Source: an uncultured Planctomycetales bacterium (GTDB lineage Bacteria > Planctomycetota > Planctomycetia > Isosphaerales > Isosphaeraceae). From it: a stretch of 36,178 nt of DNA. A program made the translations under genes and the position numbers. Under the pieces are notes generated by a model, which had not been told where the DNA came from, made no database searches, and saw only the letters and a list, made by a program, of their open reading frames with translations. Positions 1-7,554 of the stretch are shown here, piece by piece (the stretch's first letter is position 1; every line of letters starts with the position of its first letter). Where the stretch lies: NCBI GenBank assembly GCA_903926465.1, contig CAIYJE010000149.1, positions 1-36,178 on the forward strand, in the 5' to 3' direction.

Positions 1-131
1 TGATGAGCGTCTTCCGGACTCTGAAACAGAGGGGCCATAACCCAGTATCCGCCGTGACGAATGCTGTTCGCGAGTACCTCAAGACCGGCCAACTCCCGCC
101 GCTTCCAGGATCAAGCACTGCATTCGGCTGA
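1..131 (+). CDS. IS66-family transposase, C-terminal fragment (partial)
   Basis: The open frame (codons in phase with position 3) encodes 42 residues up to the TGA at 129-131, beginning SVFRTLKQRGHNP and ending TGQLPPLPGSS followed by four residues. The SVFRTLKQRG and TGQLPPLP motifs are typical of the C-terminus of IS66-type transposases, downstream of the DDE core. The rest of the gene lies beyond the left edge. An ATG at position 3 is internal and not a start. Family assignment rests on this short tail and on the GTAA terminus. Confidence 0.75.
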   Translation, partial: MSVFRTLKQRGHNPVSAVTNAVREYLKTGQLPPLPGSSTAFG

Positions 132-139
132 ATGGTTAC
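1..139 (+). mobile_element. 3' end of an IS66-type insertion sequence (left copy)
   Basis: This is the right-hand end of an insertion sequence that runs off the left edge of the window. It holds the transposase C-terminus and only 8 bases after its stop codon. The outermost bases, read inward into the element, are GTAACC, and IS66-family elements characteristically end in GTAA, so I place the boundary at 139. The same sequence is present inverted at 36040-36178. IS66 elements make 8-bp target duplications, but this cannot be tested because the other end of the element is outside the window. Confidence 0.8.
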
Positions 140-2557
140 GATAAAACAGCTTCGCCGGTCAAAGGCGAAAATCTGACTGGCGAGCCTGGTTCGCCCGCCG
201 CCACTACCACGATTGACGGGAAGTATCTCCCGCCGCCACCGCTGAAGTTCGGTGGCGAGATCAACCTCAACGCCAACCAATCCAAGCCCTACTGGCCGCC
301 GCGGGTCGTCCCACCCCAGGGTGCGCCGAATGTTCTGCTGATCATGACCGACGACGTCGGATTTGGAGCTCCCAGCGCTTTCGGCGGTGTGATCCCGACT
401 CCGAATCTCGAACGCATCGGCAAGATGGGCCTGCGTTACACCAACTTCCACAGCACGGCCCTCTGCTCGCCGACGCGAGCGGCGCTGATCACCGGCCGCA
501 ACCACCACAACGTGGGCTTCGGGGTGATCTCGGAAGCAGCGACCGGTTTCCCCGGTTACAACAGCGTCATCACCAAAGATTCGGCAACCATCGGCACCAT
601 CCTGCGCGACAATGGCTACGGCACGTCCTGGTTCGGGAAGAACCATAACACGCCCGAGTTCGTGGCCAGCCAGGCCGGGCCGTTCGACCAGTGGCCCGTC
701 GGTATGGGATTCGAGTACTTTTATGGCTTCGTTGGCGGCGACGCGAGCCAATGGCAGCCGAACCTGACCCGGAACACGACACCTATTTACCCCTACATCG
801 GCAAGCCGGGCTGGAACCTGACGACGGCATTGGCCGACGAAGCGATCGACTGGATGAACCAACTGAACGAACTCGCCCCGGACAAACCCTTCTTCTGCTA
901 TTACGTTCCGGGCGGCACCCACGCTCCCCACCATGCTACGCCCGAGTGGATCAAGAAGATCGAGGACATGAAGCTCTTCGAAGAGGGCTGGAACAAACTG
1001 CGGGAGAAGATCTTCGCCAATCAGAAAAAACTGGGAGTCATTCCGCAGGACGCCAAGCTGACACCCTGGCCGAAAGACCTGCTCAAGGACTGGGATCAAC
1101 TGAACGACGACGAGAAGAAGCTGTTCCTCAAGCAGGTCAACGTTTATGCCGCGTATCTCGCCTACACCGACCACGAGATCGGCCGCGTGATTGACGCCGT
1201 GGAGAAGATGGGCAAGCTCGACAACACGCTGATCGTCTACATCAGTGGCGACAACGGTTCCAGCGCCGAGGGCTCGCCCAACGGCACGCCCAACGAGGTG
1301 GCGCAGTTCAACGGCATCGAATTCCCGGTCGAGCGGCAACTCAAGGAATTCTATGACGCGTGGGGTTCGGACAAGACCTACAACCACATGGCCGTGGGCT
1401 GGACGTGGGCGTTCGACACGCCGTTCAAGTGGACCAAGCAGATGGCCTCGCACTTCGGCGGTACCAAGCAGGGCGTGTGCATGGCGTGGCCGAACGTGAT
1501 CAAGGATGCGGGCGGCATTCGCCACCAGTTTCACCACGTCATCGACATCGTGCCGACGATTCTCGAAGCCACCGGCCTACCCGCACCGGTCTCGGTCAAC
1601 GGGATCAGTCAGAAACCCATGGACGGCGTGAGCATGGCTTACACCTGGGACAAGGCCAATGCTGCCTTGCCCTCGACGCGCAAGACTCAGTATTTCGAGA
1701 TGATGGGCAACCGGGCGCTCTATCACGATGGATGGGTCGCTTGTACCGTCCCTATCTTCGCCCCCTGGAACCTGGCGGGCACCCCGCCTCCGGACGTGGC
1801 CAACGGGTATAAGTGGGAACTTTACAACGTCGCCGAGGACTGGACCCAGGCGAACGACCTGGCCAAAACCAACCCAGAGAAGCTGAAAGAACTGCAAGAT
1901 CTTTTCTGGGTCGAAGCGGCCAAGTTCCAGGTGTTGCCACTGGACAACGCACTGGCGACCCGATTCGCCAGCGCGAAGCCCAGCCTCACTGCGGGCCGAT
2001 CCACGTTCTCGTACACCACGCGAGTTACGGGAATCCCGCGGGGCGATGCGCCGAACGTCTTGGGCCGATCGTTCAGCATCACGGCCGAGATTGACGTCAA
2101 GGCCGATGACGAAGGGATGTTGAACACGAATGGTGGCCGGTTCGGCGGCTACGGCTTGTACCTTATCAAGGGCAAGCCGGTGTTCACCTACAACGTGGCC
2201 GATTACGCTCGATTCCGCTGGGAAGGCAAGGATCCACTCTCGCCCGGCAAGCATACCGTTGCGTTCGAGTTTACCTACGACGGGCCGGGTATGGGTAAGG
2301 GCGGCACGGGAGCGTTGAAAGTAGACGGGACACCCGTGGACACCAAGCAGGCCCCCGCCACCCTTGCGATTACCACGCAGTGGGACGAGACGTTCGATGT
2401 GGGCAGTGACACCGGCACGCCTGTGGACGACAACGACTACAACAGTCCGTTCAACTTCACCGGCAAGCTGGAGAGGCTGACGGTCAAGATGGGTCCCAAC
2501 GAGATGCAGCCGGCCGAGAAGCAGGCAGTTGAGAAGAAGGTCGGCGAGCGTGACTGA
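140..2557 (+). CDS. Arylsulfatase, 5'-truncated by the insertion sequence
   Basis: Formylglycine-dependent sulfatase that would hydrolyse sulfate esters, probably exported and acting on sulfated glycans. The frame is open from the IS junction, and the region 197-343 encodes the usual pre-domain (ATTTIDGKYLPPPP, then WPPRVVPPQGAPNVLLIM). An ATG at 344 exists but sits inside the first beta strand, so it is not a natural start; the signal peptide and true start are lost. Counting from that ATG, the metal-binding Asp pair is residues 3-4, the CSPTR formylglycine motif has its Cys at residue 41 (464-466), a GGTHAPHH motif follows, and GDNGSSAEG carries the second metal-binding Asp/Asn. The C-terminal 160 residues form the beta-rich domain of large arylsulfatases. 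The enzyme core is complete, but without its start and export signal it is probably not made or not exported. Confidence 0.93.
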   Translation, partial: DKTASPVKGENLTGEPGSPAATTTIDGKYLPPPPLKFGGEINLNANQSKPYWPPRVVPPQGAPNVLLIMTDDVGFGAPSAFGGVIPTPNLERIGKMGLRYTNFHSTALCSPTRAALITGRNHHNVGFGVISEAATGFPGYNSVITKDSATIGTILRDNGYGTSWFGKNHNTPEFVASQAGPFDQWPVGMGFEYFYGFVGGDASQWQPNLTRNTTPIYPYIGKPGWNLTTALADEAIDWMNQLNELAPDKPFFCYYVPGGTHAPHHATPEWIKKIEDMKLFEEGWNKLREKIFANQKKLGVIPQDAKLTPWPKDLLKDWDQLNDDEKKLFLKQVNVYAAYLAYTDHEIGRVIDAVEKMGKLDNTLIVYISGDNGSSAEGSPNGTPNEVAQFNGIEFPVERQLKEFYDAWGSDKTYNHMAVGWTWAFDTPFKWTKQMASHFGGTKQGVCMAWPNVIKDAGGIRHQFHHVIDIVPTILEATGLPAPVSVNGISQKPMDGVSMAYTWDKANAALPSTRKTQYFEMMGNRALYHDGWVACTVPIFAPWNLAGTPPPDVANGYKWELYNVAEDWTQANDLAKTNPEKLKELQDLFWVEAAKFQVLPLDNALATRFASAKPSLTAGRSTFSYTTRVTGIPRGDAPNVLGRSFSITAEIDVKADDEGMLNTNGGRFGGYGLYLIKGKPVFTYNVADYARFRWEGKDPLSPGKHTVAFEFTYDGPGMGKGGTGALKVDGTPVDTKQAPATLAITTQWDETFDVGSDTGTPVDDNDYNSPFNFTGKLERLTVKMGPNEMQPAEKQAVEKKVGERD

Positions 2558-2568
2558 GTCCGGTGAAT

Positions 2569-2598
2569 GCCGTGAGGCGCTTCGTCGAGCCTCACGGC
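2569..2598 (+). terminator. Hairpin after the sulfatase gene, possible terminator
   Basis: A perfect 10-bp stem (GCCGTGAGGC at 2569-2578, GCCTCACGGC at 2589-2598) with a 10-base loop lies 12 bases after the sulfatase stop. There is no T tract, so intrinsic termination is uncertain. Confidence 0.4.
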
Positions 2599-2800
2599 AA
2601 CCTACTCCACCGATCTCACTTACGCCTATGTATAAGGCCATTTGCCTGTGAGCTTTGGGTCGGCGATGAGTAACATCATGCGCCGATCCCAGGCCTCCAG
2701 ATCACTGATAAAAAGTTCAAGAGCCGCCTTGTCGTCCCGATTTTTGGCCTCGCACGCTGATGAAGATCCAGAAACACTGATCCATTCGGAGTATAAACCT

Positions 2801-3460
2801 GTGGTTTCTGGAGCGTTCCACCTCCTCTTCACGGAACCGGCGACACACCCGGAACAGGTCGCCCAGTGGATCAGCACCACAAACATCCGGGCGGAAAACC
2901 GGCTTCACGTCGCCAGGGTGGATGATCTACGAGCGCCGCAAGTGTCGGAGCTTCTCGGCAGGTTATGCTTCTCGCTTCAGCCGCACAAGATACCGGAGAA
3001 CATTGTGGACGTCTGCCTTGGGGGCGATTCACTGCTGGTCCGCGGTCCGAGGCACCGGATGCTTCACGTCCCGATCGATCATCTTTCCTCACTGCGCGGT
3101 CAACCGCCACGGGTGCTCCGAAACTTTCAAATCGATCCGGATGGTTCGTTCGTCTACTGGCCTGATATTGACGTTCACCTGGGCTGGAACCAGTTCCTTC
3201 AGGCCGTCGATCCCGATGAGCTGAGAAGAGCCCAGCAGCGGGGCGCGGGATTCAACCAGCGCTATGGCGCGGCGATCCGGACGGTTCGAGAGGGCTTGAA
3301 GATTTCTCAATCCAAGGTCGAAGGGATCACCGAAAGTCAGCTTCGCCGAATCGAGCAAGGAGAGTGCCGGGCAACGGCGGGGGCATTGGCCGCACTGGCG
3401 GAGGCGCACGGCCTGCCGGTGCACAACTATCTGGACCTGCTCTCAAAGTCGATGAGGTGA
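2801..3460 (+). CDS. DUF2442-like domain protein with C-terminal XRE helix-turn-helix
   Basis: Probable small DNA-binding regulator. The first part resembles DUF2442: a beta-rich segment followed by DPDGSFVYWPDIDVHLGW, the usual closing motif. The last 70 residues form a Cro/C1-type helix-turn-helix (ITESQLRRIEQGECRATAG) with a typical C-terminal helix. The frame is open from a TTG at 2642, but its first 50 codons are Ser/Arg-rich and look non-coding. I prefer the GTG at 2801, which has CGGAG nine bases upstream; a GTG at 2918 is also possible because recognisable homology begins near 2905. DUF2442 proteins often pair with DUF4160 in small two-gene modules, but no DUF4160 partner is visible here. 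The regulated target is unknown. Confidence 0.75.
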   Translation: MVSGAFHLLFTEPATHPEQVAQWISTTNIRAENRLHVARVDDLRAPQVSELLGRLCFSLQPHKIPENIVDVCLGGDSLLVRGPRHRMLHVPIDHLSSLRGQPPRVLRNFQIDPDGSFVYWPDIDVHLGWNQFLQAVDPDELRRAQQRGAGFNQRYGAAIRTVREGLKISQSKVEGITESQLRRIEQGECRATAGALAALAEAHGLPVHNYLDLLSKSMR

Positions 3461-3628
3461 TCTGGAGCCATTGAGCCAGGGCGGCTGTCCTAGATCGGAA
3501 GAACATGGCTGGAATGCCATGACACGGGGCTCAATGTCAAAACAGTACGGCCGCGAGTAGAATGCGATCTAGAGTTTCGTGGTAACAACCTGACCGCACC
3601 CCATCCCCGCGCCAAGGATCACGGAATC

Positions 3629-4633
3629 ATGCTCAAATCGAAGAAGATCCTCAACGACCCCAGGCACGTTGTACCCGAGTTGCTTGAAGGGGTTGTCGCC
3701 GCAGCGCACGGGCGACTGGCCCTGGTGGATGGAGCGACGGCCGTAGTGCGTACGACGATTGCTCCAGGGAAAGTCGCGCTCTTGATTGGCGGAGGTAGTG
3801 GCCATGAACCACTCTTTCCCGGCCTGGTTGGGGACGGCATGGCCGATGGTGCCGCGTGCGGACACATTTTCGCCGCACCGTCGCCAGACGTCATTCTGGC
3901 CGCCACGCGTGCTGTCCACCGGGGTAAGGGCGTACTTTACCTTTATGGAAACTACGCCGGCGACAACATGAACTTCGACATGGCCGCAGAACTCGCCGCC
4001 CAGGAGGGAATTGTTACGCGGACGGTCCGGGTCTGGGATGACGTGGCCTCAGCACCTCCCGAACGGATGGACGATCGGCGAGGGATTGCCGGTGACCTGC
4101 TGGTCGTGAAGGTGGCGGGGGCGGCTGCATTGGTGCTGAACGATCTGGATGAGGTTGCACGGGTGGCAACAAAGGCCCGCGACCAGACGCGAACGATGGG
4201 CGTGGCCCTGTCTGCCGGGTCGATCCCCGAGACCGGCGAGCCGACCTTCACGCTGGGGGCAGACGAGATCGAGATCGGTATGGGTCTGCACGGTGAGCCG
4301 GGCGTGACGCGCGGGAAGCTCTGTACCGCCGACGAGCTTGTCCAGGAGATGATCACTCGGATCATCGCCGACTTACCGTTTCAGGCCGGTGACGAGGTCT
4401 GTCTACTTGTGAACGACCTTGGTTCGACAACCTGGATGGAAATGCTGATCGTGGCTCGCCACGCTCACCGCCTTCTGCGAGACATGGGGATCGTCATCAA
4501 AGACACTCAGATAGGCAGTTTCTGCACGTGCCAGGAGATGGCGGGCGTTTCGCTGACACTGATGAAACTCGATGAGGAACTGTGGCGGTACTACGAAATG
4601 CCCGCGCGTTCCCTGGCCTTCGTGAAAGGGTGA
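3629..4633 (+). CDS. dhaK: Dihydroxyacetone kinase subunit DhaK
   Basis: Substrate-binding subunit of dihydroxyacetone kinase, which holds dihydroxyacetone through a covalent hemiaminal to a histidine while DhaL supplies the phosphate. The residues of the E. coli site are present with identical spacing: His59 in GGGSGHEP, Asp112 in GNYAGDNMNF and His221 in GMGLHGEPG (E. coli His56, Asp109, His218). At 334 residues it is slightly shorter than E. coli DhaK (356). The ATG at 3629 begins MLKSKKILND, which fits the family N-terminus. The stop lies four bases before dhaL, so the two genes are certainly co-transcribed. Related kinases accept erythrulose or other short ketoses, so the in vivo substrate is not proven. 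Confidence 0.95.
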   Translation: MLKSKKILNDPRHVVPELLEGVVAAAHGRLALVDGATAVVRTTIAPGKVALLIGGGSGHEPLFPGLVGDGMADGAACGHIFAAPSPDVILAATRAVHRGKGVLYLYGNYAGDNMNFDMAAELAAQEGIVTRTVRVWDDVASAPPERMDDRRGIAGDLLVVKVAGAAALVLNDLDEVARVATKARDQTRTMGVALSAGSIPETGEPTFTLGADEIEIGMGLHGEPGVTRGKLCTADELVQEMITRIIADLPFQAGDEVCLLVNDLGSTTWMEMLIVARHAHRLLRDMGIVIKDTQIGSFCTCQEMAGVSLTLMKLDEELWRYYEMPARSLAFVKG

Positions 4634-4637
4634 CCTT

Positions 4638-5279
4638 GTGAGTAAGCTCTCGCTGACGACGGACGAGGCCCGGCTGATGTTGGTGCACGTGGCCTGCCAG
4701 ATGATTGCCAGAACGGACGAACTGACGCATGCAGACCAGGCCACCGGCGACGGGGATCACGGGATTGCCATGGCACGCGGCTTTGAAGCCGTGCGAGATC
4801 AACTTGGAAGCCATACGTATCAAGACCTGGGTGCGTTGCTGAAGGCCGTGGGTATGACGCTCATATCGCAAGCGGGAGGCGCATCGGGAGCGGTTTTCGG
4901 TACCCTCTTCGTTGGCGGCTCTCGAAATCTTGCCGACAAAAGTACCTTCGATTCCGGTTCTCTGGCGAGTTTTCTGGGCGACGGCATGCAGGCGGTGCAG
5001 GAACGTGGCAAGGCACGCCCGGGCGACAAAACGATGGTCGACGCCCTGGCACCGGCAGCCCAGTGCTCACAGGAGATGGCGGCCGCCCCGCTCGAAAAGG
5101 CAATCGTTGCCGTTGCGGCGGCTGCCGGCCGGGGTGAGGAGGCAGCCAGAGCGTTGGTGGCTCGTGTCGGCAAGGCAAAAACACTGGGCGAGCGATCACG
5201 GAATCATCCTGATCCTGGAGCGATTTCGTTTACCATCATTCTCCAGGCCATGGCGGAGTTTATTGTCGACGCCGGGTGA
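4638..5279 (+). CDS. dhaL: Dihydroxyacetone kinase subunit DhaL
   Basis: Nucleotide-binding subunit of dihydroxyacetone kinase. The ADP/Mg-binding motif THADQATGDGDHG gives Asp33, Asp38 and Asp40, with the same spacing as the E. coli Mg ligands Asp30, Asp35 and Asp37. SQAGGASGAVFGTLF is the nucleotide-binding glycine-rich segment, and DPGAISF closes the fold. The 213-residue length is normal. Translation starts at GTG 4638, four bases after dhaK. No DhaM phosphotransferase subunit follows in the window. Either DhaM is encoded elsewhere, or this DhaL exchanges ADP for ATP directly, as single-chain kinases do. Confidence 0.93.
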   Translation: MSKLSLTTDEARLMLVHVACQMIARTDELTHADQATGDGDHGIAMARGFEAVRDQLGSHTYQDLGALLKAVGMTLISQAGGASGAVFGTLFVGGSRNLADKSTFDSGSLASFLGDGMQAVQERGKARPGDKTMVDALAPAAQCSQEMAAAPLEKAIVAVAAAAGRGEEAARALVARVGKAKTLGERSRNHPDPGAISFTIILQAMAEFIVDAG

Positions 5280-5647
5280 AATGGAACACCCGCTTGCCCG
5301 CTGAGCGGCTGTCTCACAACCTGATATCCCATCAGCGAATCCCAGTTCAACTTCTGACAGAATTTGGACTGGTCGGCCATTTCAGACCTGACTACACCCT
5401 TGGATTTCGGTTGTAGAGTATGGAGGAGGAAAAAGGGCAGGCGATGTAAGATCCCTTACACCAAGAAAGCGCCCGCGACTGGTGAGAAGTCTCCGTCTTG
5501 CCGTTATCGCTATCGGTAAGCGAACGGAAACCACTTATGGCACTGCTCGAAGTCTGATCCGCCAGGATGACGAGTTGGATACTTTTGTGCGAACTGCTTT
5601 GAGCGGTGGACACTCAGCCCTGTAATCGTAATTCCATAATCCAATGC
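5280..5647. other. Gene-poor stretch after dhaL, probably degraded coding DNA
   Basis: No complete gene is visible. The base composition is less GC-rich than the flanking genes. One + frame stays open for about 70 codons and ends at the TAA at 5623-5625 (near its end it reads GKRTETTYGTARSLIRQDDE), but I cannot assign it. The small frame on the opposite strand is Ser-rich and looks like a shadow. Since a broken toxin-antitoxin pair and an insertion sequence follow, this is probably decayed accessory DNA. Confidence 0.4.
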
Positions 5648-5707
5648 CGATTGAAGATGCTTGAGGAATTGTCTGCCCTCGATCAGGAACTTGGACTCGG
5701 TTACTGA
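5648..5707 (+). pseudogene. C-terminal remnant of the antitoxin partner of the PIN toxin
   Basis: One frame reads RLKMLEELSALDQELGLGY then TGA at 5705-5707, two bases before the ATG of the PIN remnant. The ALDQELGLGY ending matches my recollection of how the helix-turn-helix (excisionase-like) antitoxins paired with this type of PIN protein end. The upstream part is not recognisable in this frame, which closes at a TGA at 5600-5602. Assignment relies mainly on position and on the short tail. Confidence 0.4.
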
Positions 5708-5709
5708 GA

Positions 5710-6125
5710 ATGAGCCAAGTTGCCGTTGTTTACGACGCTTGCATCGACCTGATGAAATGGCATGTGCGTGAGTGGCTGGTCACGGGCTATGAACCTCTGA
5801 TAGATGCCCTGAATCTTCCTGATCCAAACGATAGGCATGTTCTAGCTGCCGCCATTCGCGCCGGTGCGGAGCCATGGTAACGTTCAACCTGAAGGACTTT
5901 CCCGAGGAAGAACTCACGCCTTATGGCATTCTGGCGCAGCACCCCGATGAATTCCTGACGTGTCAGCTTGATCTTGCCCCAAATCTTGTCTGCTTTGCTT
6001 CCAAATAGCATAGGAGCAACCTGAAAAACCCACCGATCAGTGCCGAAGAATATGTCGCGTCGCTGGAACGCCAGGGACTTCCTCAAACTGTCTTCGGTCT
6101 TCGCGAATTCGCGGAACTCATATAA
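5710..6125 (+). pseudogene. PIN-domain toxin (VapC-like RNase), decayed
   Basis: Remains of a PIN-family ribonuclease toxin. The frame from ATG 5710 begins MSQVAVVYDAC, the first PIN strand with its catalytic Asp, then jumps directly to a LVTGYEPLIDAL segment, so about 55 central residues are missing. It continues through LPDPNDRHVLAAAIRAGAE, which carries the later acidic residues, and stops at a TAA at 5878. A one-base shift near 5873 restores the downstream frame (MVTFNLKDFPEEELTPYG), which runs to an in-frame TAG at 6006-6008. The same frame then resumes (HRSNLKNPP to LREFAELI) and ends at TAA 6123-6125. Three separate lesions make this a clear pseudogene. Confidence 0.8.
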
Positions 6126-6180
6126 AGCTGATAAACGACGTTACACTCCTGTTCTCTCATACGACTTGAGATCTTGCCTA

Positions 6181-7089
6181 GAAAAGGTGGCGAAATGAGT
6201 TTCACTGGGCACACGGGTTGCATCTCTTAACCCCCCCGTCGGGTCAAGCACCTCTGGGAGTCCCAGTCATGGCCGCACCTCTGTTGAGTGATGAACTGTG
6301 GTTACGCCTTGAATCATTACTTCCACCCGTGAATCCTCGCCGCTTCGATCACCCTGGTCGCAAACCTTTGACCGGTCGACAAGTTCTGACTGGAATCCTC
6401 TTCGTGCAGAAAACGGGTCTCCGGTGGAAGGATCGTCCTCGTGCGATGGGTTGCGGTTCCGGTAGTCGTTGTCGTCGTTGGCTCAAAGCCTGGACTGAAG
6501 CAGGGGTTTGGTGCCAATTGCACGAAGTCCTGTTGGCCGAACTCCATGATGCTAGAAAGATTGATTGGTCACGCGCTGCTGTTGACAGCTCGTATGTTCG
6601 CGCACGAGTGGGTGGGGACGATACAGGTCCAAGTTCTGTAGATAGGCGAAAAGTGGGAAGCAAGCATCATGTCGTAGTCGATGCCCATGGAATCCCATTG
6701 GCTGCAACTCTCACTTCCACGAATAGGCCTGATATCGCTGAGCTTGAGAAGGCTGTTGATGCCGTCCCACCTGTGCGAGGGAAACGAGGGCATCCACGCA
6801 AGCGCCCGAAACGGCTTCTTGGAGATCGAGGTTATGACAGCGACCCCCATCAAAGAAAAATGCGGCGTCGAGGTAGATTGGCAAGGTTCGGTCGCAGAAG
6901 GGCTCCACATGGGAGCGGTCTGGGAGAAGCGAGATGGCTGGTCGAGCGCTTCTTCAGTTGGTATCACCGCTCTGGGCGTCTCCGAATTCGAACTGATATC
7001 TTATCAAAGATGCACAGACCACTGATGATGCTTGGATATTCGCTCATTTGCATGCGATTCTTGTAGCGTTCATTTCGTCATCGTTTTTC
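6181..7089 (+). mobile_element. IS5-family insertion sequence with imperfect terminal inverted repeats
   Basis: A transposase gene is flanked by imperfect inverted repeats: GAAAAGGTGGCGAAATGA at 6181-6198, and the complement of GAAAAACGATGACGAAATGA at 7070-7089. They share GAAAA and CGAAATGA with a two-base length difference between them. The exact outer ends and target duplication are not certain; I see no convincing short direct repeat beside these coordinates. The element lies just after the decayed PIN gene. Confidence 0.6.
6269..7066 (+). CDS. IS5-family transposase
   Basis: DDE transposase of the IS5 family, 265 residues from the ATG at 6269. This start gives the usual beginning MAAPLLSDELWLRLESLLPP; an upstream extension to 6218 lacks a standard start. 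The DUF4096-like N-terminal domain is followed by the catalytic region: IDWSRAAVDSSYVRA carries the first Asp, LLGDRGYDSD the second, and GEARWLVERFFSW the Glu. There are two slight contractions relative to common family members, near the region before RRRAPHGSGLG and near LRIRTDILSKMH. The frame is uninterrupted, so it may be active, but I cannot judge this. Confidence 0.88.
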   Translation: MAAPLLSDELWLRLESLLPPVNPRRFDHPGRKPLTGRQVLTGILFVQKTGLRWKDRPRAMGCGSGSRCRRWLKAWTEAGVWCQLHEVLLAELHDARKIDWSRAAVDSSYVRARVGGDDTGPSSVDRRKVGSKHHVVVDAHGIPLAATLTSTNRPDIAELEKAVDAVPPVRGKRGHPRKRPKRLLGDRGYDSDPHQRKMRRRGRLARFGRRRAPHGSGLGEARWLVERFFSWYHRSGRLRIRTDILSKMHRPLMMLGYSLICMRFL

Positions 7090-7224
7090 AGGCCGGTGGT
7101 TCTTGTGAGCGGTGCTTTCTACTTTTAGAAAACCACGAGTATGCCAGAAGCCTTACTAACGCATCGCTCAGACCTGAGGCTTAAGGGATGACGCGGTGCT
7201 GTTGTAGGTGAACGGAGGTTGGCC

Positions 7225-7494
7225 ATGACGACCAGGACACGCGAGATCGCCAAGTTCCTCTCGGGGATCGCCTTTCATGAAACGCTTGGCCACTGGTGGC
7301 TGGGCACCTGGGGCAAGGAGATGCTGCCCTGGAAGTTGAGCTGGTTCACGTTCACGACCGCCATGAATAATGCGTGCATGGTTGTGTGGGCGGTTATGTT
7401 TGTGGCTCTTGTGTGGTTCGGATGGGTGAGAAAGCTGGAGATCGAATCCGACACTACGCCCGCCCTGGCCGGCAAGAGGCTTTCAGGAGTTTGA
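7225..7494 (+). CDS. Small conserved membrane protein of unknown function
   Basis: An 89-residue protein. The ATG at 7225 is preceded by CGGAGG at seven bases, a strong ribosome-binding site that rules out the TTG at 7219. The N-terminal half contains an amphipathic segment with HETLGHWWLGTWGKE, rich in Trp and His. A clear membrane helix follows (CMVVWAVMFVALVWFGW), then a short basic and polar tail, presumably cytoplasmic. I do not recognise a characterised family. It is followed 60 bases later by another small membrane-anchored protein in the same direction. Confidence 0.6.
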   Translation: MTTRTREIAKFLSGIAFHETLGHWWLGTWGKEMLPWKLSWFTFTTAMNNACMVVWAVMFVALVWFGWVRKLEIESDTTPALAGKRLSGV

Positions 7495-7554
7495 TCTCTC
7501 ACTCAGCGGGTCAGGGCCGCAGAGTATTGTCGTCAGGTGGCCGCGGAGTGAGTT

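Noticed and set aside
1577-2641. Long - strand frame antisense to the sulfatase gene
   Set aside because: It mirrors the strong codon bias of the sulfatase; no domain is recognisable and the composition is that of a shadow frame.
3492-3502. AGATCGGAAGA, identical to the start of a common sequencing adapter
   Set aside because: The match is only 11 bases, the following bases differ, and the flanking sequence continues normally between two genes; it is most likely chance.
5392-5613. 73-codon - strand frame in the degraded region
   Set aside because: Ser/Thr-rich, no start signal, no homology recognised.
5280-7224. Possible defence island (PIN toxin, XRE regulator, IS elements nearby)
   Set aside because: The toxin is a pseudogene, the antitoxin a fragment, and no other defence-related gene is present.
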